Below are positions 31,710-41,419 of a stretch of DNA of 41,610 nt, piece after piece. The notes beneath the pieces are model-generated. The model was not told the DNA's origin. It was given only the letters and a program-made list of their open reading frames with translations, and did no database searches. Every line of letters begins with the position of its first letter. The stretch's first letter is position 1. The stretch is taken from positions 1 through 41,610 of the forward strand of contig NZ_JAUSLG010000090.1 in NCBI RefSeq assembly GCF_030646615.1, given 5' to 3'. The DNA is from Phenylobacterium sp. (lineage in GTDB: Bacteria > Pseudomonadota > Alphaproteobacteria > Caulobacterales > Caulobacteraceae). The position numbers and the translations under genes were made by a program.

Positions 31710-32168
31710 TCAGGCGGCGGTGGAGGCCGCAGGGGTGGCCCCGGCCGAGGCTTCGTGCTCACCGGCCTTGGCCAGGCGCACGCTGCGGCCTTCGAACACG
31801 GCGCCGGTCTCCATGGCCAGCTGTTCATGGGCGATGTCGCCCTCGATATGGGCCGTGCCATAGAGGCGCACCTGCCGGGCCTTCATCGGGCCTTTCACAT
31901 GGCCGCGGATCTCGGCGATCACCGCGACCACGGAGCCCTCGATGCGGCCCTGCGGCCCGAGGCTGAGCTTGCCGACGCGGATATCGCCGCGGACCAGGCC
32001 GTCGATCTGCACCTCGGCCTCGCCGGCGATATCGCCCTGCACACAAAGGCCTGGGCCGATCAGTGACGCCGGCTTGGGCTTGGCGACCGGTTGCGGCGGT
32101 TGGGCGCGCAGAGCCTGATCGTCGTCTGGCCGCCGCTGAGCGGTGGTTTTGCTGGATTTGTCGAACAT
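31710..32168 (-). CDS. Bactofilin (BacA/BacB-like polymer-forming protein)
   Basis: A 152-residue protein with a central bactofilin domain: IGPGLCVQGDIAGEAEVQIDGLVRGDI (split, about 37-65), then repeated beta-helix rungs GPQGRIEGSVVAVIAEIRGHV and YGTAHIEGDIAHE. The flanks are Pro/Gln-rich (N) and Ala/Thr-rich (C), disordered as usual. Bactofilins polymerise without nucleotide and position cell-wall or stalk enzymes in Caulobacterales. ATG at 32168 follows GGGACGGG; a GTG at 32198 is the alternative. A short hairpin (32195-32207) lies before it. The next gene upstream belongs to another unit. Confidence 0.9.
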   Translation of the reverse strand: MFDKSSKTTAQRRPDDDQALRAQPPQPVAKPKPASLIGPGLCVQGDIAGEAEVQIDGLVRGDIRVGKLSLGPQGRIEGSVVAVIAEIRGHVKGPMKARQVRLYGTAHIEGDIAHEQLAMETGAVFEGRSVRLAKAGEHEASAGATPAASTAA

Positions 32169-32228
32169 GGCCCGTCCCGTCCCGATACGTTTCGGCACGC
32201 GCCGTGCAAGCTCAGGGCCAGTCCGGGA

Positions 32229-34094
32229 TCACTGTTCTGCGAATGCGCCCCTGACCAGGCGAGCATAGAGTCGTTCCTCCAGCCCACGGGGTTTCGAAAG
32301 ACCAAGGCGCTCAAGGGCCTCGGCCAGGCCGGGCGCAGCCTTGCCCGGCGCCAGGCCGCGCAGGGCCAACCCCGCGATCTCGGTCTTGGACGCTGCAGCG
32401 GCCTTGATCCGCTGCAGGACAGGGGCCAGGTCCTGCTCGACCTGGGTCATCTCGCTGCCGAATGGGAAGGGCGGCAGATCGCCGGCCTCGCGGAAGGGCG
32501 CCAGCCGCTCGGCGATCCCCGCGGCGGTGTTGCCGGCGGCGAAGGCGCTGATCCGATGTTCCCGCGATAGCTTGCCCGCGTCCTTGGCCTGGCCGGCGAG
32601 GGTTTCGTGGAAGGCCGTATCGGCCACCTCCAGCATGCGGGCGATCACCTCGCCGTCCCGGGCGCCGCGCAGGTCGGCGACGCCGTACTCCGTCACGATC
32701 ATGTCGCGCAGGTGACGGGGGATGGTGGTGTGGCCATAGGACCAGCGGATATTGGACTCTTGTCCGTCGCTGGCCTGGCGGCTGGCGGGCAGGGTCATGA
32801 TCGACCGGGCGTCGGGCAGGGCGAAGGCCTGGGCCACGAAGTTGTACTGGCCGCCGACCCCGCTCACCACCCGGCCATCCTCCAGGGCGTCGGAGGTCAC
32901 CGCCCCCAGCAGGGTGGCGATCATGGCGTTGTTGACGAAGCGCGCCCCCTTGCGGTCGGCGACCCGCTTGTCGAAGTCCGCGCCGTGCAGCTCATTGACG
33001 AAGCCCACATCGGTCATCCGGAACTTGGCCCGCTCCTCCAGGGGCATGTCGCGCAGGGCGGCGTAGAAGTCCCGCGGCGCCAGGAAGAAGGCCGCGTCCA
33101 GCACCGCCCCGTCCACCTCGCGCTTCAGCACGCCGGCGCGATAGAGCTCCAGGAAGGCGTCCACGAACATCTCGGTGGCGGCATAGATCCCCTCATCGAA
33201 GGGTTTCGTGTGGCGCTCCAGCCGGTCGTCGGGTGGGGTCAGGGCCTTGAGGATGGCGGCGAACCTGGCCGGCTGCCGGTGGCGCAGGATGAGCGCGTGG
33301 GCCACCGCATGGCCCATGGAGCCGATGCCGATCTCCAAAGTGCCGCCGTCGGGGATCAGGCTCGCGACGTGGAATCCCATGGCGTAGTGGGTCAGGCTGA
33401 CCGGCTGCTTGGGCGGGCCAGGCAGGGGAAACTCAACCTCCGGGCTTTCCAGCATCATGGCGAAGGCGTCGGGCGCCAGTTCGGCTGGACCTGGCATATA
33501 GGGCAGTTGGGAATTGACCTGGCCCACCAGGATGAGGTCGGTTCGTCCCTCGGCCTTGGCCTTGAGCAGCTCCAGGGTCATGTCGGTGTTGCAGGAGAGG
33601 CTGTAGCGCTCTGCGCCGTCCCGCTCGCCCTTGGCCACCAGCTGGGCGACCACATTGCAGCCGCGCTCCAGGATGTAGCGACTGGCATGGGTGTAGTTGG
33701 CGCTGATGTAGTTCTGTTGCACCTCGGGATCGTTCAGCCACATGCCGGCCTGCAGGAAGAACTCGTCCACCTCGATATTGGGCGGCAGGCCGCCGCGGCG
33801 CTGGGCCTGGGCGTAGGCGAGCTCGGGATAGCCCCCCAGGGTCCGCTCCAGGATCGGCCCCATGAAGCGCTTCTCCAGCAGGCTGCCGGGCTCGGGCGGC
33901 GTCAGGGTGAGCGCCGTGAAGATCCGCAAAGAGATCGAGCGGTCGGTCGCAGCCCGGGCATAGAGGGCGTTGGCGATGTGGTTGGCCTTGCCCAGGCCAA
34001 GCGGCAGGCCCAGCACCACCTTGCCGTCGAGCCGCTCGATGATGGCCTTGGCGACCTCGTCGGCCTGGGTCATCCGCAACATCGCCCCACTCAC
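32229..34094 (-). CDS. Acetyl-CoA hydrolase / CoA-transferase family protein
   Basis: A 621-residue protein of the acetyl-CoA hydrolase/4-hydroxybutyrate CoA-transferase family, longer than the usual 430-500 residues because of an N-terminal and a C-terminal (about 530-621) extension. GIGSMGHAVAHAL in the first half and SGVGGQYNFVAQAFAL and SIMTLPASRQASDGQESNI in the second are conserved; the catalytic Glu lies in VTEYGVADLRG or FVNELHG by comparison with the family. It would release or transfer CoA from the acetyl-CoA made by the upstream thiolase. The GTG start overlaps the stop of the FadB-like gene (GTGA), so it is the last gene of the operon. A free-standing acyl-CoA carrier role cannot be excluded. 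Confidence 0.85.
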   Translation of the reverse strand: MSGAMLRMTQADEVAKAIIERLDGKVVLGLPLGLGKANHIANALYARAATDRSISLRIFTALTLTPPEPGSLLEKRFMGPILERTLGGYPELAYAQAQRRGGLPPNIEVDEFFLQAGMWLNDPEVQQNYISANYTHASRYILERGCNVVAQLVAKGERDGAERYSLSCNTDMTLELLKAKAEGRTDLILVGQVNSQLPYMPGPAELAPDAFAMMLESPEVEFPLPGPPKQPVSLTHYAMGFHVASLIPDGGTLEIGIGSMGHAVAHALILRHRQPARFAAILKALTPPDDRLERHTKPFDEGIYAATEMFVDAFLELYRAGVLKREVDGAVLDAAFFLAPRDFYAALRDMPLEERAKFRMTDVGFVNELHGADFDKRVADRKGARFVNNAMIATLLGAVTSDALEDGRVVSGVGGQYNFVAQAFALPDARSIMTLPASRQASDGQESNIRWSYGHTTIPRHLRDMIVTEYGVADLRGARDGEVIARMLEVADTAFHETLAGQAKDAGKLSREHRISAFAAGNTAAGIAERLAPFREAGDLPPFPFGSEMTQVEQDLAPVLQRIKAAAASKTEIAGLALRGLAPGKAAPGLAEALERLGLSKPRGLEERLYARLVRGAFAEQ

Positions 34095-36208
34095 GTCAGA
34101 CGATCCCAGCCCTGGTCGGGACGGAAGCGTTCCCCGTGGATGGCGGCAAGTTCCTCCATACGGGCCTTCAGGGCCGGAGCCCCGGCCTCACGGGCATAGT
34201 GGATCGGACCGCCGCGGAAGGGAGCAAAGCCCGCGCCGAAGATCATCGCCCCATCGACGATGTCCTCGTCCTCGACCACGCCCTTGCGGAGGCATTCGAG
34301 GCAGGCGTCGATCATCGGCAGGATCAGGCGGTCGGTCATCTCCTGGGTCGGTTTGGCGAAGGACTTGGCCTTCTGGGCCTCGCCGTCCTTCCAGGCATAG
34401 ACGCCCTTGCCGGTCTTGCGGCCCAGATCGCCGGCCGTGACCTTGGCGCGCAGGGTGTCGGGCGGGACGGGCAGGGGCTTGTCGAGGCCGGCCTTCAGGC
34501 TGTCGGCCACCGCCATGCCCACGTCCAAGCCTACCTGGTCGGCCAGTTCGGCGGGTCCCACGGGCATGCCGAAGGCCTCGGCCGCGGCGTCGATGGTTTC
34601 GGGGGCGACGCCCTCCTGCATCATCACCATGGCTTCGAGCATGTAGGGGGTCAGCGCTCGGTTGACGAGGAAGCCCGGCGCGCTGCGCACCGGCGCGGGC
34701 AGGCGGTCGATGGCCCCGAGGAAGGCCTTGGCCAGGTCCAGGGTTTCGGCCGCCACACCCTCATGGGTGACGATCTCCACCATCTGCATCCGTGACACCG
34801 GATTGAAGAAGTGGATGCCGATCAGCCGTTCGGGCCGCGACAGGCCCTGCGCCAGATCCTCCAGCCGGATGGATGAGGTATTGGTGGCCAGCACCGCGCC
34901 GGACTTCATGCGCGGTTCGAGGTCGGCATAGATTTTCTTTTTGAGTTCAAGCTTTTCCGGGGCCGCCTCGATGATCAGGTCGGCGTGGCCAACCCCCTGG
35001 CCATCGGGATCGGGGATCAGGCGGTCCAGGGCGTCGCGGGTCTTGGCGCTGTCGTGGCCGAGCTTGGGATAGAGGGCGGCGGCCCGGCCGACGGCCTGGG
35101 CGATGATCTCGGGCTTCAGGTCGGCCAGGGTGACCTTGATCCCATGCCAGGCGGCCCAGGCGGCGATGTCGCCCCCCATGGCGCCGGCGCCGATCACGTG
35201 CAGGTGGCGCGGCGGCTGCGCCCCCACCTCGGTCAGCCGCTTCATCTTCTCCCGCAGGAAGAAGACGCCGATCAGGTTCTGGGCGGCGTCGGTCGTCATC
35301 AGCTGGGCGAAGGAGGCGATCTCGGCCTGGCGCAGGGCCTTCAGGTCATCCCCGTGACGTTCCCACAGGTCCACCAGGGCGCCCGGCGCCGGATAGTGTT
35401 CCGGGGGCGCCTGCTTGGCGGCCTGACTGCGCATGCGGTCGGCGGCGGCGCGGCGGGGAATGTCGGCGTGCAGGATGCGTTCGGTCACCTGGTGGCGCAG
35501 CCGGCCCAGGCGGCCGGGCTTGGACGAGCGGAACTCGCCCCGGGCCACTGCGGCGACGGCGGCGCGCACATGGCGCTCCTCGGTCACGGCGTCGGCAAGG
35601 CCGATCGCCTTGGCCTCGCCCGGGCGCTTGGCCTTGCCGGTCAGCATCATCTGCATGGCTTCCAGCGGGTCGATCAGGTCCAGCAGACGGGCCGTGCCGC
35701 CCAGGCCGGGATGCAGGCCGAGCTGAACTTCGGGAAAGCCCAGGCGCGCCTCATCGCCCACCAGGATGCGATGGTCGCAGGCCAGCGCGATCTCCAGCCC
35801 GCCGCCCAGGGCGTAGCCGTGGATCACCGCCACCGTCGGGACGCTGAGCTTGGCCAGGCGATCGACAACCTCGTGGGCGCGGGTCATGCGCTTTTCCACC
35901 TCGGCGGCGTCACGGGCGCCGACGAAGGCCTTCACATCGGCGCCAGCGAAGAAGCCGCCGGCCTTGGCCGAGCGGATCGCCAGGGCTTTCGGCGCGTCCT
36001 GCTCCACCTTGGCCAGGATCTGGTCGAGCTCCTCCAGCACCTCTTCGGATACGGTGTTGGCGCTGACGCCCGGCTGATCGGCGATCAGCCAGTCGATTCC
36101 ATCCTCGTCCCGGCTCAGCCGCCAGGCCGTCCAGGGGCCGGGCGCGCCGGTGTCGGGGCCAAGCTCCATCAGCCGCGGTTCGAGAGTGTTCCAGGCGGTG
36201 TCCGTCAT
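34091..36208 (-). CDS. Enoyl-CoA hydratase / 3-hydroxyacyl-CoA dehydrogenase (FadB/FadJ-like)
   Basis: A 705-residue bifunctional beta-oxidation protein. The hydratase half (about 25-230) has the oxyanion motif HGYALGGGLEIALACDHRI and the catalytic Glu in FPEVQLGLHPGLGGTARL. The dehydrogenase half starts with the NAD loop GAGAMGGDIAAW (about residue 335) and has GIHFFNPVSRM with the catalytic His, followed by the C-terminal 3HCDH domains (GFLVNRAL; GAGFAPFRGGP). The start at 36208 has AAGGAG six bases upstream; the frame extends about 160 codons further but over thiolase sequence. It is coupled to the acetyl-CoA hydrolase gene. Confidence 0.94.
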   Translation of the reverse strand: MTDTAWNTLEPRLMELGPDTGAPGPWTAWRLSRDEDGIDWLIADQPGVSANTVSEEVLEELDQILAKVEQDAPKALAIRSAKAGGFFAGADVKAFVGARDAAEVEKRMTRAHEVVDRLAKLSVPTVAVIHGYALGGGLEIALACDHRILVGDEARLGFPEVQLGLHPGLGGTARLLDLIDPLEAMQMMLTGKAKRPGEAKAIGLADAVTEERHVRAAVAAVARGEFRSSKPGRLGRLRHQVTERILHADIPRRAAADRMRSQAAKQAPPEHYPAPGALVDLWERHGDDLKALRQAEIASFAQLMTTDAAQNLIGVFFLREKMKRLTEVGAQPPRHLHVIGAGAMGGDIAAWAAWHGIKVTLADLKPEIIAQAVGRAAALYPKLGHDSAKTRDALDRLIPDPDGQGVGHADLIIEAAPEKLELKKKIYADLEPRMKSGAVLATNTSSIRLEDLAQGLSRPERLIGIHFFNPVSRMQMVEIVTHEGVAAETLDLAKAFLGAIDRLPAPVRSAPGFLVNRALTPYMLEAMVMMQEGVAPETIDAAAEAFGMPVGPAELADQVGLDVGMAVADSLKAGLDKPLPVPPDTLRAKVTAGDLGRKTGKGVYAWKDGEAQKAKSFAKPTQEMTDRLILPMIDACLECLRKGVVEDEDIVDGAMIFGAGFAPFRGGPIHYAREAGAPALKARMEELAAIHGERFRPDQGWDRLT

Positions 36209-36219
36209 CGATGTCTCCT

Positions 36220-37503
36220 TCAGACCGCTTGGATGAGCATGGCGCCGCCCTGGCCGCCGCCGATGCATTCGGTGGCGACGCCGCGGGGCTGGGACAGGCG
36301 CTTCATGGCGTTGGCCAGGTGCAGGACGATCCGCGCGCCGCTGGCGCCCACCGGATGACCCATGCCGATGGCGCCGCCATCGACATTCAGCCGCTCCCGG
36401 TCGATCTGACCGAAGTCGCCCTCCAGGCCGAGCACCCGCCGGCGGAACCCGTCGTCCTGCCAGGCGGCCAGACAGGCGAGGACCTGGGCGGCGAAGGCCT
36501 CGTTGATCTCCCAGATCGGCACGTCCGACAGGGTCATGTCGTGGGCGCGCAGCAGGTCCGTGGCCGACATCACCGGGCCAAGCCCCATGATCTTCGGGTC
36601 CAGGGCCGCCCAGCGGCTGTCGACGATCTCGGCCAGGGGCTCCAGGCCGTGTTCTTTCACGGCCTCTTCCGAGGCCAGCACGACCCACGTAGCGCCGTCG
36701 GTGATCTGTGAGCTGTTGCCGGCGGTCACCTTGCCGAAGGGGGGCTCGAAGGCCGGCTTCAGCTTGGCCAGCTTGTCGGGGCTGGAGTCCGGCCGCACGC
36801 CGTCGTCACGGTCGTAAAGCTCACCATCGCGGGCGAAGGCGGGTTCCAGCTCGCCCTTGAACCAGCCCTCGGCGTGGGCGCGGGCGGAGCGCAGCTGGCT
36901 TTCAGAGGCGTAGACATCGGCCTCGTGGCGGGAGATGTCGAACATCTGCGCCAGAATTTCCGCTGTCTGGCCCATGTTCAGGTCGGTGATCGGGTCGGTC
37001 AGGCCGCGCTCCAGGCCGATGACCGGGCTCAGGAAATCAGGCCGGAAGCCCATGGCCGCCTTGGCCTGGGCCAGCGGGCTGCGGGCGCCGTTCAGCTCGG
37101 CGAACCATTCGGTGGCGTCGTGGCTCAGCACCAGGGGCGCATGGCTCAGCGACTCCGCGCCGCCGGCCAGGATCAGATCGGCGGTCCCCTGCTGGATGTA
37201 GCGGAAGGCGGTGTCGATGGACTGCATGCCCGAACCGCAATTGATCTGCACGGTGAAGGCCACCATGGCCTCGCCCATGCCCAACCTCAGGGCCGCCACC
37301 CGGGCGGGGTTCATCTCGTCGGCCACCACGTTCACGCAGCCCAGAATGACCTGGTCGAAGGCGGTCGGGGCGAAGGGCTGGCGCAGCAGCAGCGGTCGCC
37401 CGCACTGGACGGCCAGGTCCACCGGGGTGAAGGGGCCGGGCCGCCCGCGGGCCTTGATGAACGGGGTGCGCGCGCCGTCGACAATATAGACTGGCCGGCT
37501 CAT
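36220..37503 (-). CDS. Acetyl-CoA acyltransferase (thiolase)
   Basis: A 427-residue thiolase, the FadI/FadA type partner of the preceding gene. The active-site Cys89 is in QINCGSGMQS, the catalytic His in NEAFAAQ and GGAIGMGHPVGASGAR, and the second Cys in ECIGGGQGGA. It makes acetyl-CoA from 3-ketoacyl-CoA. The start overlaps the FadE stop (ATGA). Eleven bases separate it from the FadB-like gene. Confidence 0.94.
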   Translation of the reverse strand: MSRPVYIVDGARTPFIKARGRPGPFTPVDLAVQCGRPLLLRQPFAPTAFDQVILGCVNVVADEMNPARVAALRLGMGEAMVAFTVQINCGSGMQSIDTAFRYIQQGTADLILAGGAESLSHAPLVLSHDATEWFAELNGARSPLAQAKAAMGFRPDFLSPVIGLERGLTDPITDLNMGQTAEILAQMFDISRHEADVYASESQLRSARAHAEGWFKGELEPAFARDGELYDRDDGVRPDSSPDKLAKLKPAFEPPFGKVTAGNSSQITDGATWVVLASEEAVKEHGLEPLAEIVDSRWAALDPKIMGLGPVMSATDLLRAHDMTLSDVPIWEINEAFAAQVLACLAAWQDDGFRRRVLGLEGDFGQIDRERLNVDGGAIGMGHPVGASGARIVLHLANAMKRLSQPRGVATECIGGGQGGAMLIQAV

Positions 37504-39752
37504 TCGGCGGCCTCGACGCGCACCTGCTCAGCCGGGACAGCCTTGCCGGTGATCTCCTCGGGCGAGAAGTCGTCCACGGCCACCACCTTGGCCACGGCGA
37601 TAGCGACCTCGGCCAGCCTGTCGTGGTCCTCGCGGCTGATCAGGCCCTGGTCGAGGGCGGCGTCCGGATCCCGGACCCGCAGCTTCTTCAGGCGGTCGCG
37701 GATCGGTTCGGTGGAGACCACCAGATCCAGGGCGCGCTCCAACTCGGCCACGGCGTCGTCGCCGGCGCCCAGATAGACCCCGTCGGTGAGGCGGTCGCGG
37801 GTGGCCGAAGGCTCCAGGATCAGCCGGGCGCAGGCGCGAGTAGTCCTGTCGCTGGGGCCGCGGCGGATGACGCCGAAGGGCAGGACGAACAGGCCCAGCA
37901 GCCAGGCCACCGGCTGGTTGGGGAAGTTGTCGAGAATCTCCTTCAGGCGACGCTCGATGGTCAGGAAGCCATCCTGCATGATCCATTCGACGAGCGGCAG
38001 GTCCGCCTCCTGGCGGCCATCCTCCTCCCAGCGCTTCAGGGTGGCGCTGAGCAGATAGAGTTCGGCCAGGATGTCGCCGAAGCGGGCCGAGAGCATCTCC
38101 TTGCGCTTCAGGGAGCCGCCCATGGTCAGCAGGGCGGCGTCGGAGGCGAGCGCAAAGCTCGCCGCATAGCGGCTGAGCTTGCGGTAGTAGCGCCGGGTCG
38201 GTCCGGTTTCCGGCGCAGGCCCCAGCAGGCCGTCGCTCCAGGAGCGAATGAAGGCGTTCTTCGCCGTCCTCAGAATGTGTCCCGCATGCGCCCAGACCGT
38301 GACATCGAAGGCCGCCAGGCCCCGCTGCGTGTCCTCGTCGGCCAGGGCCTCCATCTCCTTGAGGATGAAGGGGTGGGCGCGGATCGCGCCTTGGCCGAAG
38401 ACGATCAGGCTGCGGGTGAGGATATTGGCGCCCTCCACCGTGATGCCCACCGGCACGGAGCGGTAGAAGGTCCCCATATAGTTCTTCGGCCCATCAATGA
38501 CGGCCTTGCCGGCATGGACGTCCATGGCGTCGTTGGCGCTGATGCGCATCCGCTCGGTGGCGCTGTTCTTCATGATCGCTGAGACGACCGAAGGGTGGTG
38601 GCCCAGCGCCAGGCCTGCGCAGGTGAACCGGCGGGCGGCGTCCAGCAGATAGGCGTTGGCGGCGATGCGCCCCAGGCGCTCCTGCACGCCCTCGAACTCG
38701 CCGATGGGGATGCGGAACTGGGTGCGGACCCGGGAATAGGCGCCGGTGGTGCGCGCAGCCATGGCCGCGCCGGCCGCCGACAGGGAGGGCAGGGAGATGC
38801 CGCGTCCGGCGGCGAGCGCCGCGTTCAGCATCATCCAGCCCTTGCCGATCTGGTCCTGACCCCCAAGGATCGCGTCCATGGGCAGGAAGACGTCGTGGCC
38901 GGAATTGGGGCCGTTCTGGAAGGCCTGCATGGCCGGAATGTGCCGGCGGCCGATCTCGATCCCGGGGGTGTCGGTGGGGGCCAGGATGACCGTGATGCCC
39001 AGGTCCTCCTCGCCGCCCAGCAGGCCGTCGGGATCCTTGACCTTGACCGCCAGCCCGAGGACCGTCGCGATGGGCCCCAGCGTGATATAGCGCTTGGCCC
39101 AGTTGAGCTTCAGGCCCAGCACCTTCTGGCCCTTGTACTCGCCCTCGCAGACCACGCCGGTGTCAGTCATAGCCGTGGCGTCAGAGCCCGCCTCGGCGCT
39201 GGTCAGGCCAAAGGCGGGGATGTCGCGGCCATCGGCCAGCCGCGGCAGCCAGAAGGTCTTCTGGTTGTCCGTGCCGAACTTCATCAGCAGCTCGCCGGGG
39301 CCCAGCGAATTGGGCACCATCACCGTCACGGCGGCGGCCACCGAGCGCGTGGAGATCTTCCGCACCACTTCGGAATGGGCGTAGGGACTGAAGCCCAGGC
39401 CGCCATATTCCTCAGGGATGATCATCCCGAAGAACCGCTCGCGCTTGATGAAGTCCCAGGCTTCCGGGGGAAGGTCGCGGTCCTCCCAGTTGATCTTCCA
39501 GTCGTCCAGCATGGCGCAGAGCTGATCGACGGGCCCGTCGATGAAGGCCCGCTCGGCCTGCGTCAGCTTGGCGGGGGGGATGTCCAGCATGGCCTGCCAG
39601 TCCGGGTCGCCGGAAAACAGCGCCGCGTCCCACCAGACATCGCCGGCGGCGATGGCCTCCGCCTCGGTGTCGGACATCTCGGGCAGGACACCCTTGGCCA
39701 TGTGATAGATCGGCCGCGTGACAAAGTCGCGGCGCAGGGCGGACGTGTCCAT
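37500..39752 (-). CDS. Acyl-CoA dehydrogenase, FadE type
   Basis: A 750-residue flavoprotein that starts beta-oxidation by introducing the 2,3 double bond. It has the long FadE-type architecture: an N-terminal segment, then the dehydrogenase core (about 95-440, with IIPEEYGGLGFSPYAHSE and FGLTSAEAGSDATAM) and a long C-terminal FadE-specific extension to residue 750. The core Glu base is expected near MRISANDAMDVHAG by family comparison. It heads the four-gene beta-oxidation operon with 4-bp overlap to the thiolase. The N-terminal region GVLPEMSDTEAEAI is typical of alphaproteobacterial FadE. Confidence 0.93.
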   Translation of the reverse strand: MDTSALRRDFVTRPIYHMAKGVLPEMSDTEAEAIAAGDVWWDAALFSGDPDWQAMLDIPPAKLTQAERAFIDGPVDQLCAMLDDWKINWEDRDLPPEAWDFIKRERFFGMIIPEEYGGLGFSPYAHSEVVRKISTRSVAAAVTVMVPNSLGPGELLMKFGTDNQKTFWLPRLADGRDIPAFGLTSAEAGSDATAMTDTGVVCEGEYKGQKVLGLKLNWAKRYITLGPIATVLGLAVKVKDPDGLLGGEEDLGITVILAPTDTPGIEIGRRHIPAMQAFQNGPNSGHDVFLPMDAILGGQDQIGKGWMMLNAALAAGRGISLPSLSAAGAAMAARTTGAYSRVRTQFRIPIGEFEGVQERLGRIAANAYLLDAARRFTCAGLALGHHPSVVSAIMKNSATERMRISANDAMDVHAGKAVIDGPKNYMGTFYRSVPVGITVEGANILTRSLIVFGQGAIRAHPFILKEMEALADEDTQRGLAAFDVTVWAHAGHILRTAKNAFIRSWSDGLLGPAPETGPTRRYYRKLSRYAASFALASDAALLTMGGSLKRKEMLSARFGDILAELYLLSATLKRWEEDGRQEADLPLVEWIMQDGFLTIERRLKEILDNFPNQPVAWLLGLFVLPFGVIRRGPSDRTTRACARLILEPSATRDRLTDGVYLGAGDDAVAELERALDLVVSTEPIRDRLKKLRVRDPDAALDQGLISREDHDRLAEVAIAVAKVVAVDDFSPEEITGKAVPAEQVRVEAAE

Positions 39753-39937
39753 GCAACACCTCGCTCGGGGTTTGAGGGTTCGGAGTGTGGGCTCAGCCTA
39801 GCCAACGCATGGGAGTCCCTTAGGTTCGCCGGTCTTCCCCCAATCGGCCGGGGATGCAGGAAAACTTGCGGCCAAGTTGAACGGTCGGGAGGGTGGGGTG
39901 TTCGGTCTGCAAATCATCTCATCTGATGGAGGCGACC

Positions 39938-40366
39938 ATGCCCGAACAGCCCGATTTCGAACCGCAGGATCAGGCCGAGACCTTCGACGAGGACAATACG
40001 ATCGGCGCCGGCGACGACATTCCGCCCGCTGAGATGCGAACCTTCGAAGAGATGCCGACCGTCCGTGACGAAACCTCCGCCCTGGGCGACGCGGACGACG
40101 ACGAGGCCCTGATCGCCGAAGACCTGGATGATGACGAGATCGTCGCCCTGGCCCGCGACGAGCAGGATGGGCTCAGTCGCGACAGCGACGATCCCGAGGT
40201 TCGCGCCGCCGAGCCGGCCGGAAGCGTTCGATCGGGCGCCGAGGAGCCCACCTTGATCGACGCCGGCGGACTCGCCGGAGCGCCGGAGGACGCCGACCTG
40301 GGCGAGCTGGAATCGACACGCCTTGATGACGCGGACCTGCAGGATTTGGGCTATCGCAAAGACTGA
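39938..40366 (+). CDS. Acidic protein of unknown function
   Basis: A 142-residue protein that is strikingly acidic: Asp and Glu dominate from end to end (for example DADDDEALIAEDLDDDEIV, about residues 50-68), with almost no aromatic residues. No signal peptide, membrane segment or recognised domain is visible, so it is probably a disordered cytoplasmic protein. The ATG at 39938 follows GGAGGCGACC; the frame from 39893 has a poorer start. Similar short acidic proteins are common in alphaproteobacteria, but I do not recognise a function. The 185-bp gap before it, divergent from the beta-oxidation operon, holds nothing I can name. Confidence 0.7.
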   Translation: MPEQPDFEPQDQAETFDEDNTIGAGDDIPPAEMRTFEEMPTVRDETSALGDADDDEALIAEDLDDDEIVALARDEQDGLSRDSDDPEVRAAEPAGSVRSGAEEPTLIDAGGLAGAPEDADLGELESTRLDDADLQDLGYRKD

Positions 40367-40463
40367 TGGCTGACCGATCCCCCAGAGCGTGACCTGACCC
40401 TTGCGATTGTGTCGGGGCGCACAGGCGTGACAGCCTGGACCCCTGCAACCGTGGAGCCTTGCC

Positions 40464-41417
40464 TTGCCCCTGCCGACCACCGCCGACAGCGCCCCGGGCT
40501 CCCAGCTGGAGCGCCTTCTCGCCCTGGCCGATCGCCCCGCCCCGGTGAAGACCGCCGTCGTTCACCCTGTGGACGAACTTTCGCTGGCCGGCGCTGTCGA
40601 GGCCGCTGAGCGCGGTCTGATCCTGCCCGTGCTGGTCGGACCCAAGGCGCGGATCGCCCAGGCGGCGGAGGCGGCCGGCCTGGACATCTCGGGGCTGGAG
40701 GTGCGTGACGCGCCGTTCAGCCACGCCGCTGCGGCCCTCTCCTGCCTGCTGGCCGGCCAGGGCGAGGTGCAGGCGATCATGAAGGGGGCGCTGCATACCG
40801 ACGAGCTGCTTGAGGCGGTGGTGGCCAAGGACTGCGGCCTGCGCACCGAGCGGCGCATGAGCCACGTCTTTATCCTCGACGTGCCGACCTATCCCAAGCC
40901 GCTGCTGGTCACCGATGCGGCGATCAATATTGCGCCGGATCTCGCCACCAAGCGCGACATCGTCCAGAACGCCATAGACTGCGCCCGGGCCATGGGGGTG
41001 GCGCGGCCCAAGGTCGCCATCCTGGCGGCGGTGGAGACGGTGAATCCCAAGATGATCGCCACCCTCGACGCCGCAGCCCTCTGCAAGATGGCCGATCGGG
41101 GCCAGATCGTCGGCGGCCTTCTCGACGGGCCGCTGGCCTTCGACAATGCGATCTCGAAGGAGGCCGCCGAGGCCAAGCATATCGTGTCGGAGGTGGCGGG
41201 CGACGCCGACGTCCTGCTGGTGCCCGATATCGAGTCCGGCAACATGCTGGCCAAGCAGCTCTTCTATCTGGCGCGGGCCCAGTCGGCGGGGATCGTCATG
41301 GGCGCCAAGGTGCCGATCATGCTGACCAGCCGGTCCGACGGCGCGCTGTCGCGCATGGCCTCCTGCGCGGTCGCCCTCCTGGTCGCCAAGGCCCAGCGGT
41401 CCAAGCCGGCGAAGTGA
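40464..41417 (+). CDS. Phosphate acetyltransferase/butyryltransferase family protein
   Basis: A 317-residue protein of the PTA_PTB family, matching the C-terminal half of the bifunctional enoyl-CoA hydratase/phosphate acetyltransferase group but without a hydratase domain. GEVQAIMKGALHTDEL (about 95-110), HVFILDVPTYPKPLLVTDAA and KVAILAAVETVNPKM are characteristic, and GGLLDGPLAFDNAIS and the C-terminal NMLAKQLFYLARAQSAGIVMGAK follow. It should convert an acyl-CoA and phosphate to acyl-phosphate and CoA. The start is TTG at 40464 with GGAG upstream. Acetate kinase follows 3 bp after the stop. Confidence 0.88.
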   Translation: MPLPTTADSAPGSQLERLLALADRPAPVKTAVVHPVDELSLAGAVEAAERGLILPVLVGPKARIAQAAEAAGLDISGLEVRDAPFSHAAAALSCLLAGQGEVQAIMKGALHTDELLEAVVAKDCGLRTERRMSHVFILDVPTYPKPLLVTDAAINIAPDLATKRDIVQNAIDCARAMGVARPKVAILAAVETVNPKMIATLDAAALCKMADRGQIVGGLLDGPLAFDNAISKEAAEAKHIVSEVAGDADVLLVPDIESGNMLAKQLFYLARAQSAGIVMGAKVPIMLTSRSDGALSRMASCAVALLVAKAQRSKPAK

Positions 41418-41419
41418 CC

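Noticed and set aside
34985..36358. Plus-strand frame of 457 codons
   Set aside because: Antisense to the FadB-like gene, with the same low-complexity composition as other antisense frames.
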